64,000 nt of DNA, from positions 65,120,248 through 65,184,247 of the forward strand of contig CM043944.1 of the NCBI GenBank assembly GCA_014529385.2. The letters run 5' to 3'. Positions 46,901 through 56,307 of the stretch are shown piece after piece (the stretch's first letter is position 1; each line of letters begins with the position of its first letter). The notes beneath the pieces were generated by a model. The model was not told the DNA's origin, did not search any database, and saw only the letters and a program-made list of their open reading frames with translations. The stretch comes from Adiantum capillus-veneris. Its lineage: Eukaryota > Streptophyta > Polypodiopsida > Polypodiales > Pteridaceae. The translations under genes and the position numbers were made by a program.

Positions 46901-47351
46901 TGGTACCAGTAAATGTACTCACACGATCGATGCTCCAAAAACAAAATTATATTCTTGAGGAAAGAGACACGGCATCAATTGCCCAATCTCAGAAAAAGAA
47001 GAAAACACGAAGAAAGAGATCGCAGAATGCTACATACCTGCTCCAGAGCTAGTTTGGGTACCAAAGAAAGAACGATTTGTTCCACCTAGCTCAGGAAGGG
47101 GGGAGTCCCATGAAGCTTCTAGATCTTGATGTAATGCATCCATAGAGGTAAAAGCTTCTCCACAGCCTCCACCTACAATAGTGGACCTCCATAAAGCTAC
47201 AAAGGAGCCCACACTTCCCAGTGTTCAAGAATCACCTGATGAACCACTTCAAGTTCGATCATGGGAGAGTACCTTACCACCCTTGCAACTCGATGAGGCA
47301 CCTAAGGTAATAGAAAATTACTGGCAAAAATCCCCACCTATTACCAACTGA
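43959..47351 (+). pseudogene. Gag of G2 with three Cys/His knuckle regions, frameshifted
   Basis: The N-terminus (MPTLVGHPKHMYLRSGRVLE) and two more pieces up to 44754 lie in three frames. From 44797 to 47052 one frame is interrupted only by TAG at 45736. It holds a Pro/Ser/Thr-rich linker, a capsid core (AKLTQKFSGDGDVRKHIEVF, SGKAGDWYRTLRVEE, VRDFISRLKHLNSRCNPNER, DRFIRGLRHEDIYNGL) and three knuckle regions: CSVCYGPHSTSEC with CNACGRYGHQAKDC, CYECGGPHRVAEW (last Cys changed to Trp) and CNRCGIDHLIPQC. After another frameshift AECYIPAPELVWVPKKERF continues to about 47351. Gag would package the RNA. I see no protease downstream. Confidence 0.8.
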
Positions 47352-47745
47352 AATAATTGGTTTCAAAGGGTGACGAGCTCATTTCAAACGATATGATCTA
47401 CCCAAGGAAGGGGGGAGTGTTTGCTGACATCCATCATTCACTTGCTTTCCTCTCAACCTTCCTCCCTGACCTCTCAACCTCCCAATCTTAGGGAATGTAC
47501 ATATAAAGCCTTATACTCACAAAAACAAGACAAAAAAAATAAAGAGCAAGAGCAATTAGCAAATGAGTATGCACAATAAAAGTCAAACTAGAGTGCTTCG
47601 TCAGCGTGTATAAGCGGAAGTGGATAACAAACTGGTATACAGGTACAAGCCTTCAAGGCGATTTCAATTAGAGAGAGCAAGCATTGAACAAGAGTATAGA
47701 TCTGTAAAGAAGATTGTCGAAATGAAAGGTGAGAGAGAGAGAGAG

Positions 47746-47812
<67 letters not shown>

Positions 47813-47989
47813 ACGTATTATTTGTTTTGCACAAAATTTCTTACGCCAAGTGAGTGTAAGTGACTGAAACGATTTGATGAAAATAGTATGTCAAAAAATT
47901 GAAGAATTATGAACGGAACATTGTATGTAGCATGCAATGATTTCTTTACAATGAAATGGACAAATCTTCTGTGGAGAAGAGGAGGAGGA
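47352..47989. other. G2 interior between gag and the Helitron-type gene
   Basis: Contains a second polypurine-like stretch (GGAAGGGGGGAG at about 47394) followed by TGTTTGCTGACATCC, a leader-like A-rich part and a (GA)n tract at about 47729-47810. The low-coordinate end of the Helitron insertion must lie in or near here, but I could not locate a CTRR end and hairpin with confidence. Confidence 0.5.
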
Positions 47990-48190
47990 CTATATCGGTA
48001 AGATGCTCTTCAGAGTGGCGCGTGTGGGGAACTCGTTGACAGAGAAATAGCACGAAACTAATTGTTTAGCTGAGTGAAGGTGGTTGGGGACTACGTTAGA
48101 GTAATTTAATTCTTTAGTCTCGAGTAGACCGAGCACGTCTGCAATCTGCACGAACAACATACAATGGTGTTTTGTGGAGTAACTAGCCAT
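47990..48190 (-). CDS. Last exon of the Helitron-type gene, part beyond the copia insertion
   Basis: After removal of copia and one target-site copy, the frame runs ITIDIVV-(L/M)-ASYSTKHH from 52783 into 48190 without interruption. It continues CMLFVQIADVLGLLETKELN, then HLHSAKQLVSCYFSVNEF and ends with a stop at 47990. The segment resembles no family I know. Confidence 0.6.
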   Translation of the reverse strand: MASYSTKHHCMLFVQIADVLGLLETKELNYSNVVPNHLHSAKQLVSCYFSVNEFPTRATLKSILPI

Positions 48191-48963
48191 TGTTAGGAAA
48201 TAAGACGTAGCTAAATAGATAATTGAGTAGATTACTTAATGGAGAGAGACAGATTTATATACACGAGATTATAGAGTAGAGAGAGAGAGAGTACACACGA
48301 TATACATGGTTCACCCAATGTGGGCTACGTCCACGGGAAAGCAGCCACTCAGTGGCTTTAGTACTTCAAAACAAGAAGTAGTTTACAAAGGGATTATACC
48401 CTTAACGGAGCTCCCGCCTTGCTTCACTCTCACCACCTCACACTCACCTTCTTGCATCAACTTCACACTATGAAATGTGTGTAGAAATGGCCTCCTTTTA
48501 TAGGCCAAAAGGGCTGCCCTCTCTTATGAGAGACAGCCATGTGTAGCCGCCCTTGTGCGAATAAGTCCAAATCGGACCCTCCAATCCACCCATGTGTGGC
48601 CGCCCTTGAGAAGACAAGTCCGCTTTTGAATTCGGCCACCGGCCACTGGCCATTGACTTCCGACCACCGGCCACCGGCCATTGACTTCCGACCACCGGCC
48701 ATCGGCCATTGACTACCGGCCACCGGCCAACCGACCGGTTGTTTTCCGACCACTTTCCGGCCGTCGTCCGGCCATAATATTCCGGCAAAAAAGAATATTC
48801 CGGCAAAAAAAAAAGTTGCCTCTGATTCTTGTCCGTGAAAATTTTGGTTTCCGGTGAGTGATTTTCCTTCACGCACGATGGCTTCTCCTCATAATGGGGG
48901 CCTTACAAATGTGCGCTTTTACCACAGAAAATTACAAGGGTAAATCAGGCTCCATACTTAACA
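48191..48963 (-). repeat. Copia 3' LTR (low-coordinate copy)
   Basis: Starts TGTTAGGAAATAAG and ends CTTAACA on the plus strand. On the coding strand a TATAAAAGG box is at 48502-48496. It contains three 28-bp tandem units (48636-48719). Confidence 0.95.
48636..48719. repeat. 28-bp tandem repeat, three copies, in the copia LTR
   Basis: Units start CCACCGGCCA and end TGACTTCCGA or close variants. The other LTR has one full unit and one shortened by 7 bp (about 52459-52507), so the array length changed after insertion. Confidence 0.85.
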
Positions 48964-48978
48964 ATCTCCCACTTGGAG
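48964..48978 (-). other. Copia polypurine tract
   Basis: On the minus strand CTCCAAGTGGGAGAT lies directly before the 3' LTR, a typical copia tract for plus-strand priming. Confidence 0.85.
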
Positions 48979-49023
48979 ACTGATCTCCAAACCAAACCTG
49001 TGACTTCTTTCCATTCTGGCTTC

Positions 49024-51951
49024 TTATCCTTGAATGCCGATTGAAGATGAGCAAAAGCTCAACTTCTCCTTGTTGACCACCTTTGTAAACATGTCTGCAG
49101 GATTTTCACTTGTATGCACCTTTCCTAGCTTTAGTTGTCCCTCTTCCAAAAGAGTGCGTATGAAGTGATATCTCACCTCAATGTGCTTTGTCCTTGAATG
49201 AAAGGCTGAGTTCTTCGCAAGATGGATAGCACTTTGGCTATCACAGTACAAGACACAATTGTCTTGTTTGAATCCAAGCTCTTCTAAGAATCTGTGAAGC
49301 CACAAAATTTCTTTGCTTGCCTCCGTCATTGCTACATACTCTGCTTCCGTGGTAGAAATTCAAACCACTTTCTGCAGCTTTGAAGCCCAGCTTACTGCTG
49401 TGCCTCCAACCGTGAACACATAGCCAGTAGTGCTCCTTCGAGTATCTTTGTCACCTACAATATCTGCATTAGCATACCCTTCTAGAAAAATATTAGTTCC
49501 TCCAAAATACAAAGCATTTTTTGTTGTCCCTTTTAGATACCTAAGTATCCACTTCAGAGCTTACCAATGCTCTTTACCTGGGTTGTCCATGAACCTACTC
49601 ACAACTCCCACTGCATGTGCAATGTCTAGCCTTGTCCAGACCATAGCATACATTAGAGAACCTACCGCTGCAGCATATGGAACTTTAGACATATAGGCTA
49701 TCTCCTCTTGTGTCTTTGGACACATATCCTTCGTTAGTTTAAAATGACCAGCCAAAGGTGTAGAAACTGGTTTTGCATTTTGCATTGCAAACCTTTCTAG
49801 TACCTTCTTGATGTAATCTTCTTGAGATAGCTTTATTGTCTTCTTCATCCTGTCCCTTGATATTTTCATACCAAGTATCCTCTTTGCAGCACCTAAATCT
49901 TTTACTGAAAAAGATTTGGACAGCTCCTCTTTTAGGTCTTTGATGTCCTGCATGTTAGCACTTGCAATCAACATGTCATCAACATACAACATTAGGATGA
50001 TGAATTTCCCATCTCCCAAATTCATTTGAGAAATGCATAATTCACCGGTTTACCTATCCATGCCTCTTCTGGAACTCCCCCATCCAATGCCGTTGAGGGT
50101 GATCGATTGATTAAGTACATAGATGTACTTACAGCTTTCGCCCAAAGCTGAAGTGGTAGGCCTGCATGTAGCCGCATGCTTTGTGCTCGTTCCATGATTG
50201 TCCTATTCATCCTTTCCGAAATCCCATTTTGTTGAGGTGTCCTTGGGGTTGTCCTTTGCGTTCGAATGCCATTGCTAGCACAAAAGCTTGGCTGCAATAT
50301 TCGCCTCCATTGTCGGCTCTGAGGCATTTAACCTTGGTACCTGTTTCATTCTCCACAAAGGCTTTCCACCTTTGAAATATGGAAAATACATCGGATTTAT
50401 TCTTCATGAAATAAACCCATTTTTTTCTAGTCGCATCGTCTATGAATGTTACATAGTACAATGAGCCACCAAGTGATGGTGTACTTGCAGGACCCCAAAC
50501 ATCAGAATGAACCAACTCAAGTTTTTTATTTTTTCTTTCATTTCTGATTTTTGAAATTTTACCCTCTTTTGTTTACCATAAACACAATCTTCACAGAACT
50601 CTAAGTCCACTTCTTTCAAACCTGGTAGAAGCTTCTTTGTTTGAAGGATTTGCATTCCTTTGGCACTCATATGCCCAAGTAGGTGGTGCCACACCGCACT
50701 GTCAACTTCTGTAGTTGCTGCACAAGCTGAAGGTTGCATGCTAACAGTACACAAGTAAAGTGTACCGACTTTTACACCCTTGGCAACCACCAAGGATCCC
50801 TTTGAGATCTTCCACCATTTGTTTCCGAATGCAATGTTGTGACCTTCATCGTCCAATTGTCCTGTAGAGATCAAATTTTTGCGAAGAGAAGGAACTTGCC
50901 TAACATCTTTAAGCTTCCATTCATTTCCGTTAGTAGTTTTGACAGAAATTGTACCTTTGCCGACAATCTCACAAGCTTCATCATCTCCCAAGTATACATA
51001 CCCAAAATTACCGTTGGTGTAGTCTTGGAAATGTTGCTTGTGTGGTGTCGCATGGAATGAAGCCCCGGAATCTGCTATCCAGGAATTAGACACATTGTCT
51101 AATGAGAGAATTAGAGCATCTTGCTCTACTTTACCTGCCACATTGGCCTCTGATGTTGGCTTGTTGTCTTGAGACTCTGTCTCCTTCTTTTTCTTGGACC
51201 AGCAATCCTTCTTGACGTGGCCCTTCTTGTCGCAGTTCCAACATTCAAGAACTGACTTTGTGCGTGACTTGCTCCACCTTGAGCGATCACGACCCTTTTG
51301 TTTTTTGAACCTCTCCTTAAGCCTTCCTCTTGTTTCCACTGATAGTGCAACACTTGATGATTCTCCTGTGCTTCTCCTTCGCATTTCCTCGCTTAGGAGA
51401 ACACCCACAACATCATCAAACTTAAGAGTATTTGTGCCAGAGATAGAATTACTTACAGCCATCACAAGGCTGTCCCAACTATCCGGTAGAGATGATAGTA
51501 TAAGGAGAGCTCGCACTTCGTCATCGAAATTGATTTTCATTGATCGAAGTTGACTTATGTTTGTGTTAAAGTCATTTAGGTGTTCTGCAACTGAACCATT
51601 CTCTGCCATCTTTAGATTGAACAAGCGCTTCATAAGAAATACCTTATTGGATGCCGATGGTTTCTCGTAGAAGTCGTCAAGTGACTTCATCAAGTCCTCC
51701 GTGGTCTTCATCTCCAAAACATTGAAGGCCACCGTTGACGCCAAGCTTAACCGGATTTTTCACAGTGCCTTTCGATCAAGGACAATCCATGCTTCATCTG
51801 CCATTGTTGCGAGCTTCTTCGCAAGACCGCCTAGTGGCAAATAGAGGTCCTTCTGGTAGAGATAGTCTTCAATCTGCATCTTCCAATGTTGGTAGTTTTT
51901 GCCGTTGAACTTCTCAATCTTGAGCTTCCCTTCCTCCGCCATAACTCCCAC
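49024..51951 (-). pseudogene. Copia gag-pol polyprotein, deleted between integrase and RT
   Basis: Gag: EKFNGKNYQHWKMQIEDYLY from 51951, then after a frameshift FLMKRLFNLKMAENGSVAEH and the knuckle CWNCDKKGHVKKDC. Protease: WIADSGASFHATP with catalytic DSG. Pre-integrase: VWHHLLGHMSAKGM with a Cys pair CEDCVYGKQKR. Integrase: VHSDVWGP (first Asp), LRADNGGEYC (second Asp) and PQQNGISERMNR (Glu), up to VNYAFLK at 50022. RT is only the end: IILMLYVDDMLIASAN (YVDD), VKDLGAAKRILGMKI, AVGSLMYAM. RNase H: AEYVAMTEASKEILWLHRFL, YCDSQSAIHLAKN, HTSENPADMFTK. Frameshifts lie near 51750, 50490 and 50300. It would have made all copia particle proteins and enzymes. Confidence 0.9.
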
Positions 51952-52003
51952 TCAATTCAAGGAATCCTTTCCTTGAGATAATTTAGCTACGAGCAAACCT
52001 TGC

Positions 52004-52015
52004 TCTGATACCAGT
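52004..52015 (-). other. Copia primer binding site, tRNA-iMet
   Basis: On the minus strand the LTR end AACA is followed by ACTGGTATCAGAGCAAGG, the initiator-Met tRNA primer site. Confidence 0.9.
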
Positions 52016-52782
52016 TGTTAGGAAATAAGACGTAGCTAAATAGATAATTGAGTAGATTACTTAATGGAGAGAGACAGATTTATATACACGAGATATAGAG
52101 TAGAGAGAGAGAGAGTACACACGATATACGTGGTTTACCCAATGTGGGCTACGTCCACGGGAAAGCAGCCACTCAATGGCTTTAGTACTTCAAAACAAGA
52201 AGTAGTTTACAAAGGGATTATCCCTTAATGGAGCTCCCGCCTTGCTTCACTCTCACCACCTCACACTCACCTTCTTGCATCAACTTCACACTATGAAATG
52301 TGTGTAGAAATGGCCTCCTTTTATAGGCCAAAAGGGCTGCCCTCTCTTATGAGAGACAGCCATGTGTAGCCGCCCTTGTGCGAATAAGTCCAAATCGGAC
52401 CCTCCAATCCGCCCATGTGTGGCCTCCCTTGAGAAGACAAGTCCTCTTTTGAATTCGGCCACCGGCCATTGACTTCCGACCACCGGCCATCGGCCATTGA
52501 CTACTGGCCACCGGCCAACCGACCGGTTGTTTTCCGACCACTTTTCGGCCGTCGTCTGGCCATGTTATTCCAACGAAAAAGAATATTCTGGCAAAAAAAA
52601 TTCTCGGGGGCCTCCGCCCCCGAGGGCTTTAAAGTTGCCCCTGATTCTTGTCCGTGAAAATTTTGGTTTCCGGTCAGTGATTTTCCTTCATGCACGATGG
52701 CTTCTCCTCATAATGGGGGCCTTACAAATGTGCGCTTTTACCACAGAAAATTACAAGGGTAAATCAGGCTCCATACTTAACA
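52016..52782 (-). repeat. Copia 5' LTR (high-coordinate copy)
   Basis: Nearly identical to 48191-48963. It differs by a shorter 28-bp array and by an extra segment of about 28 bp at 52601-52630 containing a perfect hairpin (CTCGGGGGC / GCCCCCGAG, loop CTCC). TATA box on the coding strand at 52325-52319. Confidence 0.95.
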
Positions 52783-53024
52783 GCCAGCACGACGATGTCG
52801 ATGGTGATTTGTCGACTGAGTGTATCCCAAGTGATGTAATGTGGATGCCATGGGGTAGGTGGTTGAACTGGCCATGGAATGAACTTGCTCCATTTATGCA
52901 TGTAGTGTTTGAGCACCCGCTCTTGCAAATGTGGGTAAAGACAGTATTGGAACTTGTACATTGCAGTCTCAAATTCTGGTTGCTGCTCAATCAGATGAGC
53001 TGGAATTGGCCTATCCATTCTAAA
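52783..53024 (-). CDS. Last exon of the Helitron-type gene, part before the copia insertion
   Basis: Begins after the acceptor CTTTTCTTTTCAG (intron 53025-53187) with FRMDRPIPAHLIEQQPEFET and continues YCLYPHLQERVLKHYMHKW, then PWPVQPPTPWHPHYITWD up to the copia insertion site at 52783. Aromatic- and Pro-rich; no family recognised. It joins 47990-48190 in frame. Confidence 0.6.
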
Positions 53025-53187
53025 CTGAAAAGAAAAGGCATTTAAATCAAAACAGTTGATAAGTTGTCATGTCTGCCATAGTTTGAATGGAAACAGAAAG
53101 ACATTGTTGTAGGCAATGATCAAAATTATGTGACAAAGACAGTGAACAAAACAATGAAATAAAGACGGCAGAAGTTTAGAGCTATAC

Positions 53188-53575
53188 CTTCGTGTTTTTT
53201 TTCAAAAAATAATATTTTCTCAACCTTGGTGGATGTCCAGAACAAACGTTATAACCTAATTCAGTTGTTGTCTTGTGTTGTTTAATATAGAAAAATTCTA
53301 AGTTTCTAGCTTTATGAATATTGGTACTGGTTGCTAAAGTGGTAATTTCAAAATTGTCCTCGAAAGGAATGTGTGTCTGAATGTCCGCTCGCATTCTCTT
53401 CGAAGGATTGCGCTTGTGCTGGCCAATGCGTTTATGGATGTTATTCGTGACTCCGATATATCTTCTATCGTTCTTAGTGCAGCGTATACTGTAGACTATG
53501 TATTCTTCCCGCGACGTTGCCTTTTTTGGGGTGGAAGGCCGATGCTTGTCTCTGGTTGTTGATGAGTGTCTAAAT
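53188..53575 (-). CDS. GIY-YIG endonuclease exon of the Helitron-type gene
   Basis: The exon is bounded by acceptor TACTGCAG (intron 53576-53664) and donor AAG/GTATAG (intron 53025-53187), and both joins keep the frame. It reads EEYIVYSIRCTKNDRRYIGV then TNNIHKRIGQHKR, matching the GIY-YIG fold: the first Tyr block (YIVYSI), YIG, the Arg of the following helix (HKRIGQH) and the later Glu in HKARNLEFFYIKQH, ending in GYNV. All key residues of this nuclease family are present. GIY-YIG enzymes nick or cleave DNA in homing endonucleases, repair nucleases and Penelope-like retroelements. Here the likely role is DNA cleavage during transposition, by inference from position. No stops or frameshifts occur in the exon. 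Confidence 0.8.
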
Positions 53576-53664
53576 CTGCAGTACATCCAGATTGGTTAGG
53601 CCAATAAAAAAATGACATTGCTGCGGAGAAGTGAATAGAAGCTAGTGATACTTGTTATCCATAC

Positions 53665-54437
53665 TTGCCTTGGTCTGTTGCAACTGGCTCGTATGGGGAG
53701 GCTGGTTGTCCATAATTTATTGCCTTGTGTTCGCTGTAGTGCCATGCTACCTTCTGGATTGTGATAGGTGGATTAGTTGCATCGTACGTGTGGTTTGCCG
53801 AAGTCATGAAATTTGTCAAGATACCGGCACATTTTTCTTGAGTGGCTTTTGAAAGTTCAACCAAGTCAATGTTGTAACCAAAGCGCAGCTGCTCCATCGC
53901 GTAGAATGTAATTCCTTCAGTTTTTGTGTCGAGGAGTTGTTGTGCTTCAACATTACGCAACATACTCTCATCATCCTCGTACTGGATATCAAGCTCTTCA
54001 AGTATTTGCTTCATGAGACCTATAGGATGCAGGAGCAAGCTTGTTAGCACTACACATAGAAGGCATTATATTTTCCTTTTCTAATAGTACCTGTTGTCAT
54101 CCTTTCTGTGTTTGGTGTGGCCATTGTTTGGTCTAGAGCTTTATATCTTGCGTCGCACTTGTTCATGAAGTTGCGACGTTCTTGAAAAGTATGGAACCCC
54201 TCAATATACGCATGGGGTTTCTCGTCTGCTGAGTTTGCCAATCTCATCTGCTTAGTCGTGAGGTAAAATCTCTTAGGTTGTATCGCTGGTTGCATTTCCT
54301 TTGCGTTGTTCGTATATTGCTTGAAGAGCTGCACGGTAAAATGAGTGATTGATTTGCATGTGTACACACAGGCAGATGCAAGATCAAAGAAGCGTGCAAA
54401 ATGTACCGTGTTGTGATCCATTGTTTGATTCAGTTTC
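53665..54437 (-). CDS. Spliced middle region of the Helitron-type gene, three exons
   Basis: Exons 54437-54407 (31 bp, KLNQTMDHNT), 54328-54091 and 54019-53665 are separated by introns 54406-54329 (78 bp) and 54090-54020 (71 bp), all GT-AG; the joins read DHNT-LFKQYTNNAK and ERMTT-G-LMKQILEEL in frame. The last exon runs to VATDQGK and joins the GIY-YIG exon across intron 53664-53576. The content (QERRNFMNKCDARYKALDQT, QYEDDESMLRNVEAQQLLDT) is helical and charged and resembles no family I know. Introns this short and regular are normal for plants. Confidence 0.6.
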
Positions 54438-54709
54438 CTGCGCGTAAAAAAATTTATTTTGATGACCTCTTGCAGTATTTCTGAAGCATAAGATCTGACA
54501 AACGTTTAAACAAAAATGAATGAAGTGAAAAAGGGAAGAGCAGTAAATTTACAAAAGGTGGATCAAAGTGAGCAGGGGTGATAGGGAAGGTGTCTCAGCA
54601 ATGCAACATATTGAAAATGATAAGTCCATAGAAGAGAAGACAAGCAGTTAAACAAAAATTCTTGCTTTATATAGAACGCAGTTACAAGGCGATTTCATCT
54701 GTTTAAAAG

Positions 54710-56307
54710 AAACAGGAATTGATAGGAAGTTCAAAAATCTAGATGGTGTGAACATCTCTGGCATAGGTAGCTCTAGTAAATGTAGCCGGGTTCGCTCAAT
54801 GACGCGTGATAGCATCACGTATAGAAGGCCAGGGGCGAGACATTGGAGTTGATTGTTGCGCCTTGGGACTTGTGTCCAGTCATAGCGTAGGCAAGAGCTA
54901 GTGGGAATGTGGATTTATGGTAACAGTGCCCATTGAATGTCCGTCTGCTATGCTTTGACCGCCGAAGTGTAAGTTCCTGTTTGGATGTGTCGAGTGTGAC
55001 TTTGATTGCTTTGACGCCTCCTTCTTCATCTTGGAGGATTTCGTCTACGCGACAAAGTGATCCATTGGCTGCTCCAATTGTTAAGTCTATGTTCTCTGTT
55101 ATCAGCGCCTTTGCTCCTTCTGCTATTCTGTCAATTGCATGGAAGTCGGGATCTTCAAGCCGTGCTTGGAGGTCAGGGACCTTGTGTGTGTTTGTCTTGA
55201 GGCCGATTTGGATGATGTGACTATGCTGATGGAAGCGTTCCAAGAGAAGGTTATTATAATATCGAGCGTCACTCTTGTGTGTGCAAATGATTGTCATATT
55301 CCTATCCATGTGTTGATCTATTTGATCCTGCGTTATGATGCGGTCACCGAGCGCATCGTGGATCTCTTTCTTTGTGGGGAGCGTGACTCTTATTGTATTG
55401 AGGAACTCTATGAAAGAGATATCTTTTGCATGGCGCACTGAGCAAGACATAATGTACGTAGTAGTAGTGGACCAATAAGTGGAGCTTGTGATGTGGCATG
55501 AGTAGAAATGATCATTTTGATGCCTCTATACCGGCGGCAACTGTGCCAAATCACCGAACAAGAAGAGCTTTTTATCTTTGAATGGGTCTAGCAGTGTGCA
55601 CGGTTGGTGACATTCACAATTTGTCGTACTATGAGATCAAAAGTTTGCTTTGTCAACATAGAAATCTCGTCTATGATAATCGTGTCTGCTTCTTTGATAC
55701 TGACGTATCTGTCATCAGTTTCAGAGATTGACAGGGGATACTGCTGTGTGCGCATCGGTATCTTGAATTGGTAATGGACAGTTGTTGCGATGCTGCTTAA
55801 CCTCATGGCCGCTGCACCAGTCGAAGCAGCGAGTGTGACAGTTTTCCCTTGCATTATGAGTTGGCTTGTGATATATCTTATGAGGAAGCTTTTTCCACTG
55901 CCAGGAGTGCCTGTGATCACATGCAGACCACTCTTTGCTGCTGTGAGCTTCTTGTAGATCTCTGCTTGTTCAGATGTCAGTGACGCGTTCTGGACGTTTT
56001 GAAGCTCGTTTAGAAGGGCAGAGATACGAGAAGTCGTGTCCTATTGCTCGTAGTCTGTTTGCACATCTGGAGATTGAAATGAGGTAGCCTTTGTTGAGGA
56101 TGTCTTCTATAGTATCATGTTGTGAAATTGGGGTATTTGATTTGTCACGAGCATATTTCGTTGTGTATACTCTGTGATGTACATCTCAAGGTCCTCATCT
56201 GTCAGTATAAAATTTCTAAGTTTGCACTCAAGATAGTATGACTTGGACGTGTTCTCCGGTGAGAGGAGCTGGGATTTGTTTCTGAAGGTGATGCTCTTTA
56301 GCAGCAC
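54710..56307 (-). pseudogene. PIF1-type helicase domain of the Helitron replicase
   Basis: Motif order on the minus strand: LTSEQAEIYKKLTAAK (Q-motif region) and Walker A GTPGSGKSFLIRYI at about 55920, ASTGAAA (Ia), IIIDEISML (Walker B), LFLFGDLAQLPPV (III) at about 55545, a donor GTATAG then an intron to acceptor CTTGCTCAG at about 55440, then DRNMTIICTHKSDARYYNNL, AYAMTGHKSQGATI (V) and, after a frameshift near 54840, GLLYVMLSRVIERTRL (VI). All main motifs of a superfamily-1B PIF1 helicase are therefore present. It would unwind DNA for rolling-circle transposition. Stops at about 56107 and 56040 and the frameshift suggest decay. Confidence 0.85.

Larger units (their letters stand above)
48191..52782 (-). 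mobile_element. Ty1/copia element with internal deletion
   Basis: LTRs of 773 bp (48191-48963) and 767 bp (52016-52782) are very similar, with TG...CA ends, a 5-bp target duplication GCCAT/GCCAG, a tRNA-iMet primer site and a polypurine tract. The domain order gag, protease, integrase, RT, RNase H is that of copia. A deletion at about 50022 removes the end of integrase and most of RT up to the YVDD block, so this copy cannot move by itself. The RNase H and RT blocks look Tork/Tnt1-like, by impression. Confidence 0.95.

Noticed and set aside
43959-47351. G2 gag considered as a host zinc-knuckle protein
   Set aside because: The tRNA-Asp primer site, flanking LTRs and gag capsid motifs show that it belongs to a retrotransposon.
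52497-53045. A 182-codon plus-strand frame spanning the copia LTR end
   Set aside because: It crosses an LTR boundary and is antisense to the spliced last exon, so it is a chance frame.
53188-53575. GIY-YIG exon considered as part of a Penelope-like retroelement
   Set aside because: No Penelope-type RT is nearby, and four in-frame introns tie the exon to the sequence after the Helitron helicase instead.
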